The notes below the pieces were generated by a model. That model saw only the letters and a list, made by a program, of their open reading frames with translations, was not told where the DNA came from and searched no databases. A DNA stretch of 64,000 nucleotides. It comes from Terriglobales bacterium. GTDB lineage: Bacteria > Acidobacteriota > Terriglobia > Terriglobales > Acidobacteriaceae. Location: assembly GCA_025451215.1 (NCBI GenBank), contig JANWKU010000181.1, forward strand, positions 1 through 64,000, in the 5' to 3' direction. The position numbers and the translations under genes are program-made. Positions 45,192 to 53,613 of the stretch are shown here, piece after piece (the stretch's first letter is position 1; every line of letters starts with the position of its first letter).

Positions 45192-45392
45192 ATGGCGGCG
45201 CGCGAGGAGAATAATGCGCGTCCGGAAGTAGACCGGATAGGCTTGTGCGGCACGTGTCATCACATGCGACGTATTCAATCGGACCGCGGCGCGACATTCT
45301 ACCGTTGCGCGAGGGCGGCGACCGACCCTAACTTCAAAAAATATCCGCCGCTACCGGTACTTCAATGCGCAGGTTATGAGCGAGCCGCTTAA
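45192..45392 (+). CDS. 66-residue four-cysteine protein, probable zinc ribbon
   Basis: 66 residues. GLCGTCHHMRRIQSDRG, then FYRCARA, then the closing PVLQCAGYE give a CxxC...C...C arrangement that can bind zinc. This compact family (with YP(P/R)LPVL before the last Cys) is, from memory, widespread in bacteria and uncharacterised. It starts immediately after the FUSC-like stop, so the two are co-translated. Confidence 0.8.
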   Translation: MAAREENNARPEVDRIGLCGTCHHMRRIQSDRGATFYRCARAATDPNFKKYPPLPVLQCAGYERAA

Positions 45393-45403
45393 CCCGAGAC
45401 GGA

Positions 45404-46789
45404 CTATTTCAGCTTGAGCGATTTCAACATCTGCTCAAACACCGGACGCAACTCTTCAAAATCATTTTCCGGCGCGGCAAAAACCAAATAAATCAGCACA
45501 CCATCATGGCGCTCCACCGCCACCAGCCAATCGCGCTCCCGCATCGCTTTTCCATTCTCACCCGCTTCCGGGGAATGGCCGATCAGGTCAACAGACTTTC
45601 CCGCGACGCCATTGACGCGAATGTCTTCGGGCTGTCCGACCTCTCGCATATCCGGATTGGAGTGGCGTAGCGAATCCACCAAGCCAGCGATCGCGCCTCC
45701 AAAGCCCACACCAGCTTTATCGGACCGGTAATTGCCCATCGTTACTCCATATACGACCACGTCGTTCACGCTCCCACTTTTCGGTGCAATTATGACGATG
45801 GAAGAATTCGCCTGGCTGGCCACCCGCCAATTTTCCGGATAAGCAATTCGATAATCGCCATGGTCAAATTGGAGCATGCTCGCATCAGCGGAAACTCCGC
45901 CCGCTTGCGGCGCAGGAGCAACCGAATGGTCCTTCTGCCATGCCGCAATCTGTTCAGCGTTCATCGGCGTCAGGCCGTCCGCACGCTTTTTCACCGAAGC
46001 CCACTCCGCACTGTTTACACGATATTTCTTTGCCGGCAGCGTCGCGACTTCCTGGGAGACCGCGCCAGCGCGATTTCCCGGATCAGGATGGTCGCTAAGA
46101 AACTGCGCAACCGCGCCTTGCTTCCCGCTTTGTTCCTGCAATTTGGTGAAGAACACCGCCATCTGGTGAGGATCGAAGCCCGCGTCATACATAATGTCGG
46201 TGCCGAGGAGGTCCGCTTCTGATTCGGACTGGCGGGAGTTCTTAAGAAAATATGATCCGATGCCGAATGAAATACCCAACTGCGCCGCGCGCGAAAGTGT
46301 GGTGTTTCCCATCACTCCGCCGATCAAAGCAAGCGGGAGCTGCGCCGCCATCTGCTTGCTTGCGGCGCGTGTTCCGTGACGCTGCACCACATGGGAAATT
46401 TCATGCGCCAGGACCCCGGCGAGTTGAGCTTCATTGTCCGCGGCTTGGATGGTGCCAAGGTTCACAAAAATTGCGCCGCCGGGCAGCGCGAAAGCGTTGA
46501 TTTCTTTTTGGTTGATCACATGGAAGCTATAAGGCCATTTTTCGCCGGGAGCATGCGCCGCCAATCGTTCTCCCAGGCGCTGGACGTACCGCACAATCGG
46601 ATCACTCTCCGGCAGCAGCGGAAGTTGTAGCTCGACTTGCGCAGCCGCCTGTTGCCCCGCCTGAATCTCTTCTTGCGGTGAGAACAGGTCGAAACCATGT
46701 GTGGGTTCAACACGAGCGGGCGCAAACGGAGCAACCAACAGCCAGCCTATAAAGGCTACTGTTGCGATTTGTATTCGCCAGATTCCCAC
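45404..46789 (-). CDS. M48-family periplasmic metalloprotease (BepA/LoiP-like)
   Basis: 461 residues from a GTG at 46789 with AGGA upstream, giving a clean signal peptide (IWRIQIATVAFIGWLLVAPF); a TTG at 46873 would add 28 residues. Zinc site AHEISHVVQRHG with the downstream Glu in SESEADLLGTDIM. The peptidase domain spans about 40-260; the C-terminal ~190 residues (FDHGDYRIAYPENWRVASQA) form an extra domain of unknown function, in place of the TPR of BepA. Role: quality control of outer-membrane proteins, by family. Confidence 0.9.
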   Translation of the reverse strand: MGIWRIQIATVAFIGWLLVAPFAPARVEPTHGFDLFSPQEEIQAGQQAAAQVELQLPLLPESDPIVRYVQRLGERLAAHAPGEKWPYSFHVINQKEINAFALPGGAIFVNLGTIQAADNEAQLAGVLAHEISHVVQRHGTRAASKQMAAQLPLALIGGVMGNTTLSRAAQLGISFGIGSYFLKNSRQSESEADLLGTDIMYDAGFDPHQMAVFFTKLQEQSGKQGAVAQFLSDHPDPGNRAGAVSQEVATLPAKKYRVNSAEWASVKKRADGLTPMNAEQIAAWQKDHSVAPAPQAGGVSADASMLQFDHGDYRIAYPENWRVASQANSSIVIIAPKSGSVNDVVVYGVTMGNYRSDKAGVGFGGAIAGLVDSLRHSNPDMREVGQPEDIRVNGVAGKSVDLIGHSPEAGENGKAMRERDWLVAVERHDGVLIYLVFAAPENDFEELRPVFEQMLKSLKLK

Positions 46790-46881
46790 CCAACCAATCC
46801 TAAGTATGCATAACGTCCGATGCAAATCTAACGACTTCAAAAAGTTCGCCTTCAGTTTGGTAATTGAGATCAATCAAAAGC

Positions 46882-47099
46882 ATGTCATCCCGACGTTGAG
46901 CGCAGCGAAGACGGAGGGACCTTACGACGACATAACGTGATTCTGCAGCTAACGGGACCACCACAAACCTACATTTCACTCGTTTAATTTTTGGCTGTGA
47001 GGATCTGAGGGGATCGAGCTAATCCGGGTCTGCTGCATCAATGGGCTGGACTTTCGCATGATCCCTCCGTCTTCGCTTCGCTCAACGTCGGGATGACAT
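46882..47099. repeat. MITE-like element with 39-bp terminal inverted repeats
   Basis: The left arm starts ATGTCATCCCGACGTTGAGC at 46882; the right arm ends with its inverse at 47099. 37 of 39 bases match. About 140 bp of non-coding DNA lies between. The ends carry the TGTCATCC core also found at 3691, 57635, 60288 and in dnaG. Confidence 0.8.
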
Positions 47100-47150
47100 T
47101 TCTTTTGCGATCTGTTCTGCGTAAGGCGAAGCAAAGCAGCAAAAATAAAA

Positions 47151-47174
47151 AGCGCCGGGAGGACGCCCGGCGCT
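47151..47174 (-). terminator. intrinsic terminator of the Clp-like ATPase gene
   Basis: 9-bp perfect stem (AGCGCCGGG / CCCGGCGCT) with a six-base loop, followed on the minus strand by TTTTATTTTTG. Lies 28 bp behind the gene stop at 47202. Confidence 0.88.
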
Positions 47175-47201
47175 CATTTACCTACGGAGAAAAATCGAAA
47201 A

Positions 47202-48365
47202 CTATTTGTTGTCTGTCGGCGTCGCCCCGAATTCCCGGCGTGCGGGAATTGGACGCGATGCCCGTGCCGAAAGCGGCCCCATCGCAACCGCCGCTGCTCC
47301 ATACCGCTCGAGCAGTGATGGCACCATGGCCCCTTCAGCTTCCTTCACAAACGTCATAGCGCCTTCAGCGTTCATATCAATGCGAATGAAGTCGCCCAGC
47401 TTTACCTGTCCCGTAGCCACGAGATTTGCCAGCGGAAACACAATGTTGCGCTCAATGGCCCGCTTCAAATGTCGTGCGCCGTACTTCGGATCAGTCCCTT
47501 CATGCAGCAAAAAGCTTTTCACCTTCGGCGTGCAATTGAATACGAACTGATTTGCCGGTGACGCTGTCAGCACCCGCTGCTGCACCATTCCCAGCTCAAT
47601 CTCCAGAATCTGTTGCAGGTGTTCGGAACGAAGCGTCCGGAACACCACAACTTTATCAATCCGGTTCATGAACTCCGGGGTAAACTTGCGCCGCGCCGCG
47701 TCTACCGCCGTCCGATTGATCTTGTCATCGAGCGATGAATCCACCTGCGTGGCCTTCGGCGCAAAGCCAAAGCCGCCATCCATCAAATTCGTCATCTCTC
47801 CGGCGCCAAGGTTCGACGTCATGATGATGATGCACTGCGAGAGGTCCACACGCCGGTTGTCGCCAAGCGTAAGCGTAGCTTTGTCCAGAATGCCCAGCAG
47901 CAATTGCCAGAGCGAGTCGGAAGCCTTTTCAATTTCGTCAAACAGCAGTATGGAAAGCTTCAGCTTTTCCGTGTGCCACTGGTTCAACGCTTCCTGCGTA
48001 AGCAGCGGATGAGTTTCGCGATGCCCCAAATATCCCGGAGGCGAACCGATCAGCTTCGCGATCTCATGCGAGTGCTGAAATTCCGCGCAGTCAATCTTGA
48101 TGCAGGCGCGCGCGTCGCCAAAAAGTGCCTCGGCCATGCCTTCGACGACTCGCGTTTTGCCTGATCCTGTCGGCCCCAGGAACAGAAGGTTCCCCACAGG
48201 TCGTCCCGGAGGGTTAAGCCCGGCCAGAAACATCTGGTAAATTTCCGCCACTTTCTCGAGGGCCTGGTCCTGGCCCACAATCCGGCGACGAAGGGCGTTG
48301 TCAAACTCTTTAGCGTCGGTTCCCCGACGGTTCGGATCGAGAACGGTATTGAGGACGGTTTTCAT
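47202..48365 (-). CDS. single-module Clp/Hsp100-like AAA+ ATPase
   Basis: 387 residues from the ATG at 48365 with AAGGAAAGA upstream; the frame is open 300 bp further without a ribosome site. It corresponds to the second AAA module of ClpA/ClpB: RRRIVGQDQALEKVAEIYQM, Walker A GPTGSGKT, pore-type loop GSPPGYLGHRE, Walker B ILLFDEIEKA, NRID arginine-finger region, and the D2-small domain YGARHLKRAIERNIVFPLAN. There is no N domain, first AAA module, zinc-binding domain or clear ClpP-binding loop. An extra ~35-residue basic tail ends it. Likely a stand-alone unfoldase; partner unknown. Confidence 0.9.
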   Translation of the reverse strand: MKTVLNTVLDPNRRGTDAKEFDNALRRRIVGQDQALEKVAEIYQMFLAGLNPPGRPVGNLLFLGPTGSGKTRVVEGMAEALFGDARACIKIDCAEFQHSHEIAKLIGSPPGYLGHRETHPLLTQEALNQWHTEKLKLSILLFDEIEKASDSLWQLLLGILDKATLTLGDNRRVDLSQCIIIMTSNLGAGEMTNLMDGGFGFAPKATQVDSSLDDKINRTAVDAARRKFTPEFMNRIDKVVVFRTLRSEHLQQILEIELGMVQQRVLTASPANQFVFNCTPKVKSFLLHEGTDPKYGARHLKRAIERNIVFPLANLVATGQVKLGDFIRIDMNAEGAMTFVKEAEGAMVPSLLERYGAAAVAMGPLSARASRPIPARREFGATPTDNK

Positions 48366-48773
48366 AGGGTCTTTCCTTGCCCTTACTTCCTTTTCCTGGG
48401 CCTCACCACTTCCTGGAAAACGGGTCACATCCAATAGTCCGAAATGACGTTTTTTGCCACTTCGGGCTTCTTTAGACGCTGTCCATAAGTGCAAGTAACT
48501 CGCCAACCGGGGAGAAGAACCCATCACTCTCTTTCTATTGGGGTTAGATGCGAAGCCAGCCTCTTGAGAGTCACTTACTTCTCCAAGAAAAATCCTGTAA
48601 AGAGAAATACTTTGCACATGCGGACGAGTTTCCCAAAGCCACAATTCGATGGCTGCGGTAGACATTTACCTGTGCGAAACAGGGTCTTTTCTGATTGTCG
48701 CTGACCTGACGTAACTGGCCGCAATCCTTACGTCCGGATAGCATCGCTCCACAAGCTCCAAAGGAGAAAGAAC
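48366..48773. other. 408-bp region between divergent genes
   Basis: Upstream of both the Clp-like ATPase (leftward) and the DUF4015 hydrolase (rightward). It must contain both promoters. Apart from the AAGGAG at 48761-48768 for the hydrolase I see no operator, riboswitch or accepted small gene. Confidence 0.4.
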
Positions 48774-50234
48774 TTGCGTCGTTTCTGCTGGATTTGTCTC
48801 ATCATGCTGGTGGGTCTCTGCTCCGCAGTTGCTTTTCTGCGGTTTTCCGTTTCCGTCGTATCTGCCGCCTCGCACTCGGTAACGCAGGCAAAGCTGCTTA
48901 AGACCTCGGCGAAGGCGACTTTGTCCGTCCCGGCCGTGTCCGTACCCACGATCAGCGTTCCAGCCGGCGATACGCTCTATTCAGCCAAGCGCGGAGAAGC
49001 CGTCGTCACCGTGGCCCGCCGATATCTCGGCCAGACTTCGTACCTGACGTCTTCGGAACTCTCTGACGCCATCCGCAAAGCCAACGGCGATTACGCCGGA
49101 ACCTTTTTTAAAGCCAACCAACAGGTTTTGATCCCAGGAATCTTACCTGCGCCGATCGTAGAAAAGATGATTCCCGTGCAGCGCGACTTTGAAGCTCGCG
49201 CCATTTACCTGACCGCCATCATGGCCGCCAGCGACCACGGAGTCCGCATCGTGAAGCAGTGGCGCGCAGTGGGCGGCAATGCCGTGGTTTTCGACATTAA
49301 GGACAGTGACGGCAGCGTGAACATTCCCTTCGACTATCCGCTGCTCGGCCAGCATCACGTCGTCATTCATGATCTGCCCAAATACATTCGCTTCCTGCAC
49401 TCCGAGAACATGCACGCCATTGCGCGCGTGGCCATCTTCCGCGATCAGCACCTCGTAGAAACACATCCCGAACTCGCGGTGAAATCTCGCAAAACCGGTC
49501 AACCATGGCGCGAAAACGGCAAACTCGTATGGACGGATTCTTCCAATCCCAAAGTCCAGGACTATGACATTGCCCTGGCGAAGGCGGCCGCCGAAGCTGG
49601 TGCCGACGAAATTCAGTTTGACTACGTCCGATTTCCCGCCGAAGGCGACCAGAAAGACGCCAGCTTCAACTTTGAAACCGCGCACCCCGGCTGGCACCGT
49701 TCTGACGTAATTACCGACTTCCTGAAACGCGCCTATGCGCAAATCCATCCCAGCGGCGCGCTGCTTTCACTCGATGTATTCGGCGTGATGGCATGGCAGC
49801 GCCCCGCCGATCTGAACCACACCGGCCAGGACATCGTGGGAATGGCCAAGTATAGCGACGTGATCTCGCCCATGATCTATCCATCGCACTTCTTCAAAAT
49901 GGACGGCTACGACCACCCCGGAGACGCGCCGGAACACTTCATCGGCGAGTCCATGGCGCGCTTCGAAAAGATCACCGCCGGGAGCGGCGTAGTAATTCGC
50001 CCGTGGCTGCAAGCCTTCCGCTGGCGCACCAAGACCTACTCGCCCGACTACATCAAGGTGCAAGTGCTGACCGCAAAGGAAAAGGGCGGCATCGGCTTCC
50101 TCTTCTGGAATGCGGCGAATGATTACAGCAAGCCCTACATTGCTATGCCGGAGATGAAAGCCTCCGCTGGAAAGTATTTCCGCGGCGATGAACTGCCGAA
50201 GACAATGCAGGCAAGCCTCGCACACGCAAACTAA
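48774..50234 (+). CDS. secreted putative glycoside hydrolase (DUF4015 family)
   Basis: 486 residues, TTG start with AAGGAG upstream. An N-terminal hydrophobic signal/anchor (FCWICLIMLVGLCSAVAFL) leads to a LysM-like or Gly/Ala segment (DTLYSAKRGEAVVTVARRYL, about 75-125). The body is a (beta/alpha)8 DUF4015 barrel: GGNAVVFDIKDSDGSVNIPF, ADEIQFDYVRFPAEGD with the catalytic-type acidic residues, LLSLDVFGVMAW, YSDVISPMIYPSHF. DUF4015 is related to glycosidases of unknown specificity. With a LysM-like module it may act on peptidoglycan or exopolysaccharide; that is inference. Confidence 0.85.
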   Translation: MRRFCWICLIMLVGLCSAVAFLRFSVSVVSAASHSVTQAKLLKTSAKATLSVPAVSVPTISVPAGDTLYSAKRGEAVVTVARRYLGQTSYLTSSELSDAIRKANGDYAGTFFKANQQVLIPGILPAPIVEKMIPVQRDFEARAIYLTAIMAASDHGVRIVKQWRAVGGNAVVFDIKDSDGSVNIPFDYPLLGQHHVVIHDLPKYIRFLHSENMHAIARVAIFRDQHLVETHPELAVKSRKTGQPWRENGKLVWTDSSNPKVQDYDIALAKAAAEAGADEIQFDYVRFPAEGDQKDASFNFETAHPGWHRSDVITDFLKRAYAQIHPSGALLSLDVFGVMAWQRPADLNHTGQDIVGMAKYSDVISPMIYPSHFFKMDGYDHPGDAPEHFIGESMARFEKITAGSGVVIRPWLQAFRWRTKTYSPDYIKVQVLTAKEKGGIGFLFWNAANDYSKPYIAMPEMKASAGKYFRGDELPKTMQASLAHAN

Positions 50235-50280
50235 TTCATTCGCCAAAGATCGCGGGATACTAACTAGATCCATTTCCGCC

Positions 50281-50464
50281 AACACCATCCCAACCGAGGG
50301 TGCCCCACCCTTTTCGCGCATTTTGCGAAAGGGTGGGAGGCAAACCGCTGGCAGCTTCAGACCAAAACAATAAATTATGCCCGCGGCACCATCAGGAGAT
50401 GACCACTCGACGTTGTCCAACTACCCACCCTTCGCAAAAGAAGCGAAAGGGCGGGCCACCCGCG
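50281..50464. repeat. CCACCCTTTCGC hairpin repeat, copy 1
   Basis: Core CCAACCGAGGGTGCCCCACC followed by a hairpin: CCCACCCTTTTCGC and GCGAAAGGGTGGG around ATTTT. Further on, GGCAAACCGCTGGCAGCTT and the boundary CGACGTTGTCCAA match copy 3. A second weaker hairpin (CCCTTCGC / GCGAAAGGG) lies near 50442. No coding capacity. Other copies at 51752 and 53426. Confidence 0.75.
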
Positions 50465-50530
50465 AACTGCCGAAGACGATGCAGGCAAGCGTAGCGGCAA
50501 ATCATTAAAAAAATGCCCAAATCGGCATTG

Positions 50531-51031
50531 TTATCTCATACTACCCAATTGCTCTTCTACAGAGTTGTAGGAATGTCCTCCGATGGAATAGCGAATAAGC
50601 AAGACAGTTTTCACTCCGCACGATATCCAAACCCTTTGAGCAGTTAGATCAGGCGAAGGCTTTGTATCGGCGGTTACGATGCAAGAGGAAAATCCTTGAG
50701 TATTTAAGTAGCTAATAACTCCAAACAATGCTTCTCCCACATCGTTTTCGGAAGTTGTCCATTCTCTTTCGGCATAGCCGAGAACGCCATTTGTGAACTG
50801 GAGAGTTGGGCCCATGTGTCCTTTTGAAAGTGACCCTAGCATCCACTCATCATCTTTGATTTTCGTAATCTCATCCCCAAACAATTTTGCCGCTACTTGT
50901 GCTTGGGTCATCCCCAGATGCAATTCCGTCCCGCCCACTTCAATGATCGCTTTGGGATTTCCATGAGTAGTCGTTTGGGCTACCAACAGCGATGAAACTA
51001 AAACAAGGTAAATCAGAGCGGAAAAGCTCAT
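50531..51031 (-). CDS. secreted protein of unknown function
   Basis: 166 residues from the ATG at 51031, preceded by GGAGGTAA. Signal peptide (FSALIYLVLVSSLLVAQ). The mature part has GGTELHLGMTQAQVAAKLFG, which recalls the GMTxxQV motif of BamE/SmpA-like folds, and two Cys (SSCIV, ISCGV) that could form a disulfide. The DNA is AT-richer than the backbone. Lies between repeat copies 1 and 2 with the gene at 51214. No clear homologue known to me. Confidence 0.65.
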   Translation of the reverse strand: MSFSALIYLVLVSSLLVAQTTTHGNPKAIIEVGGTELHLGMTQAQVAAKLFGDEITKIKDDEWMLGSLSKGHMGPTLQFTNGVLGYAEREWTTSENDVGEALFGVISYLNTQGFSSCIVTADTKPSPDLTAQRVWISCGVKTVLLIRYSIGGHSYNSVEEQLGSMR

Positions 51032-51213
51032 TTTAATTACCTCCAGAAGCAGCGCGATTTTAACAAAACAAGACTTCCCGATACAGAAACATACGGCGAT
51101 TTCGCGGGATGAGTCAGGCAAGAAATTGAAAATTTTATCGGATATTTTTTATCAGAGAAATAGAGCGAAACCGTATATAGATCATCTTTAGTTATGGGTA
51201 TAATTGCCGACCA

Positions 51214-51744
51214 ATGAGCGACCATCACATCCAGCTTCTAATGCTGTTGGTTCAAATCGCCGGACTGATATTTCTAATCTGGTATGCAATCGAAACTTGG
51301 AGGCTCAGGAAAGCGGCCCAACGGCAAGCGCAAGCCGCCCTAGACCAAGTCGAGGGTACATCCAAACCGTGCATCATGATTCTAGGCGAGTTACGAGACG
51401 GTGCGGATGCGATTCTGGAAATGAATGGTGCGGTCGGCAATATCATCGCCCGCCCCGACCAAGGCAGCTTCATCATCCAGAATATAGGCAATGGTGCCGC
51501 TCTGAATGTGCGCTACCGATTCTCGCGCCCTGACGATAATCCTGCCCAACCCAGAAACGTACGCTTCATCCCAAACGTTATGCCGACCGGTCGGGTCACG
51601 CTCGTGGAGAGAATCGGCAATTATCGCGAATTGCATGAAGCGATCTTTGAATACGGAAGCATCAATGGCCGAAAGTACCGCTCAACCGTGCAGATTAATA
51701 ATCGCGTACTGACAGGATTCCATTTTATCGAAGTAAAAAACTAA
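51214..51744 (+). CDS. membrane-anchored beta-sandwich-like protein, unknown function
   Basis: 176 residues. One N-terminal helix (LLMLLVQIAGLIFLIWYAIE) followed by a coiled-coil-like stretch (TWRLRKAAQRQAQAALDQ) and a beta-rich domain with SFIIQNIGNGAALNVRYRFS, the pattern of many uncharacterised single-pass proteins with an Ig-like extracytoplasmic or cytoplasmic domain. It ends in HFIEVKN. Sits in the AT-richer cassette flanked by repeat copies 1 and 2. No ribosome site is obvious. Confidence 0.7.
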   Translation: MSDHHIQLLMLLVQIAGLIFLIWYAIETWRLRKAAQRQAQAALDQVEGTSKPCIMILGELRDGADAILEMNGAVGNIIARPDQGSFIIQNIGNGAALNVRYRFSRPDDNPAQPRNVRFIPNVMPTGRVTLVERIGNYRELHEAIFEYGSINGRKYRSTVQINNRVLTGFHFIEVKN

Positions 51745-51751
51745 ACTTTCC

Positions 51752-51880
51752 CCGCGGGCGGGTGGCCCAGCCTTCCTTTCGTTCCTCGCCAACACTATCC
51801 AACCAAGGTTGCCCCACTTTTTTCGCGCATTTTGCGAAAGGGTGAGAAGCAAACCTGCCGACAGCTCGCCGGGACTGAAA
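51752..51880. repeat. CCACCCTTTCGC hairpin repeat, copy 2
   Basis: GGGCGGGTGGCCCAGCCTTC, then CAACCAAGGTTGCCCCAC and the hairpin CGCGCATTTTGCGAAAGGGT, closely matching copies 1 and 3. Shorter at its right end, lacking the ATTATGCCC and TTGTCCAA part. Confidence 0.7.
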
Positions 51881-52010
51881 GCCGATTCAACCCACCTTTC
51901 GGCTTCACAAGGGTACTCTCCATGTAATATCCCTAAATCTTCGGTACGCACGATCAGGCGCAACCCGCCATCTTCCTCTATGATCCCTTCCAGATGAGGA
52001 ACCGGGCGCA

Positions 52011-52985
52011 ATGAATAAAGCGGATAGCAAGGACAAGGCAAGCCACCTCTCCGCGATAGTAGCGAACTCCCTGGATACTCCGGCGAAAACGCAGGACCTC
52101 GCCCGCCAGGCATATCAAAGCCGCACGCAGTTCCACAGGCTGTTTCGGACCATGGTCGCAGAAACTCCGGCGGCCATGCGGCGAAGACTGTTGCTGGAAA
52201 GATCTGCCTATCAGCTGGGACATACCGGAATGTCGGTCACGGACATCGCTCTGGACGCCAACTACAATTCCTTGGAGGCGTTCACTCGCGCTTTCCGGAA
52301 AGCTTTCCGGACGTCTCCCAGCATCTACCGGCGCATGCGTGGTCCGCACTACCACCTGCGCGCGGACAACAACATTCACTTTCTCGCCCCCGGTCCCTCA
52401 ACAATTGGTTCCCCAACAAAAGGAGGAAGCGACATGGATTTATTCGATCGTTTTGCAGGCAACGATTCCTGGCACACGCGCCGGTTGCTGGAATATGCAG
52501 GTACCTTAACCGACGAGCAATTGGACCGGACGCTGCCCACCGTCGTCGAGCTGTTGCCCTGGCGGGAGTCGAACAAGACTCTAAGGCAACTACTCGAAAA
52601 CATAATCTTCACCAAGGAAGTCTGGACCGCCGCGCTCTCCGGGGCCGATATGGATATGAACGGCCCTCCTAAATCGCAGCGCTCTCCGCAAGCAATGTTG
52701 CAAAGGCTCGAAAAAACCGATATCGAGCTGCATCGCATTTTCACCGACGTTAGAAATCATTCCTCGTGGGACGACACTTTCGTTGACGCTCTATGCGAAC
52801 CGGCTGAAGCCTTCACCTTCGGCGGCGTCTTCGCCCATATCATGACCTTCAACGCGCATCGCCGACTGATGGCCCTGGACGCTCTTCGCCAACTCGGCGT
52901 CCAAACCGAAGGGTTCGGCGATCCCATGGAGTATGAAGAAAGCGTCGCGCCCTGGAACCAACAGGTAGCCGTCAAAACGCCATGA
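52011..52985 (+). CDS. AraC-type HTH fused to DinB-like domain, with internal start
   Basis: 324 residues. Residues about 10-110 are an AraC DNA-binding domain (FHRLFRTMVAETPAAMRRRL, MSVTDIALDANYNSLEAFTR) without a sensor domain. Residues 142-324 form a DinB-like four-helix bundle (MDLFDRFAGNDSWHTRRLLE, FGGVFAHIMTFNAHRRL). Inside the frame, AAAGGAGG stands seven bases before the ATG of Met142 (52434), a stronger ribosome site than at the first ATG, so a free DinB-like protein of 183 residues is probably made as well. DinB-like proteins are often metal-dependent thiol transferases. Overlaps the DUF1801 gene by ATGA. Confidence 0.88.
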   Translation: MNKADSKDKASHLSAIVANSLDTPAKTQDLARQAYQSRTQFHRLFRTMVAETPAAMRRRLLLERSAYQLGHTGMSVTDIALDANYNSLEAFTRAFRKAFRTSPSIYRRMRGPHYHLRADNNIHFLAPGPSTIGSPTKGGSDMDLFDRFAGNDSWHTRRLLEYAGTLTDEQLDRTLPTVVELLPWRESNKTLRQLLENIIFTKEVWTAALSGADMDMNGPPKSQRSPQAMLQRLEKTDIELHRIFTDVRNHSSWDDTFVDALCEPAEAFTFGGVFAHIMTFNAHRRLMALDALRQLGVQTEGFGDPMEYEESVAPWNQQVAVKTP

Positions 52986-53368
52986 CCGCGAGAACGGAAT
53001 TGTTTCGATTGAACGGCGCAGTCGAGCACGATCCAGCCATTGATGCGTGGATGAATGAGCATGCGGGCGAGTTGGGGTCCATCGCGCACCACTGGTTTGA
53101 GGTGATGCGAAAGTGCGGGGACGAGATCCGAGAACTTTTGCACGATGGCTGCCCGACTGCATGCCTCGGAGATGCAGCCTTCGCATACGTCAACGTAGGA
53201 TTCTTTCAAGGCGCATCGCTGCCGGATCCTGCCCGCTTGTTGCAAGGCACCGGCAAGTTCATGCGCCACGTAAAGTTGAAAGCGGAAACGGCCACAAACG
53301 CCGCAGAACTACGGCGACTCATCGTTGCGGCATACGAAGATATAACGGCGCGAGTCGAAAACGGCTAG
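52982..53368 (+). CDS. DUF1801-domain protein
   Basis: 128 residues. AIDAWMNEHAGELGSIAHHW, IRELLHDGCPTACLGDAAFA, VNVGFFQGASLPDPARLLQG and the MRHVKLKAE ending are typical of DUF1801 (YdhG-like, iron-chaperone-related fold). Cytoplasmic; function not established. Starts four bases before the end of the HTH-DinB gene (ATGA), so the two are co-translated. The pair lies between repeat copies 2 and 3. Confidence 0.85.
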   Translation: MTARTELFRLNGAVEHDPAIDAWMNEHAGELGSIAHHWFEVMRKCGDEIRELLHDGCPTACLGDAAFAYVNVGFFQGASLPDPARLLQGTGKFMRHVKLKAETATNAAELRRLIVAAYEDITARVENG

Positions 53369-53425
53369 CTCAGAATGCGGTTCTTCCCAACTCCCGACGC
53401 ACAGATATAGGGAGTGTCTCAGTAT

Positions 53426-53612
53426 GACCACCCGGCGCGTCGCCCAGCCTTTCTTTCGCCCCCCAAACACTATCTCAACCGAGGGTGCCCCACCCTTTTC
53501 GCGCATTGTGCGAAAGGGTGGGAAGCAAACTGCTAGCAGCTTTTCCGCCTTGGCATAGATTATGCCCAACCGCAGCATCTCTCATGGGATGACCGATTCG
53601 ACATTGTCCAAA
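53426..53612. repeat. CCACCCTTTCGC hairpin repeat, copy 3
   Basis: TCTCAACCGAGGGTGCCCCA, hairpin CCCACCCTTTTCGC / GCGAAAGGGTGGG, GGAAGCAAACTGCTAGCAGC, ATTATGCCC, and the terminal CGACATTGTCCAA seen in copy 1. Its end coincides with the beginning of the broken TolB/TPR gene. Confidence 0.75.
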
Positions 53613-53613
53613 A

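Larger units (their letters stand above)
46790..47201. other. 412-bp intergenic region, repeat plus terminator
   Basis: Between the M48 protease start and the end of the Clp-like ATPase gene, both leftward. It consists mainly of a 218-bp inverted-repeat element (46882-47099) and a strong intrinsic terminator (47151-47174). The protease promoter must lie in the remaining ~90 bp or inside the element. No gene seen. Confidence 0.5.

Noticed and set aside
53434-53612. Repeat copy 3 as an insertion sequence
   Set aside because: No transposase frame and no target duplication visible; only a non-coding hairpin repeat.
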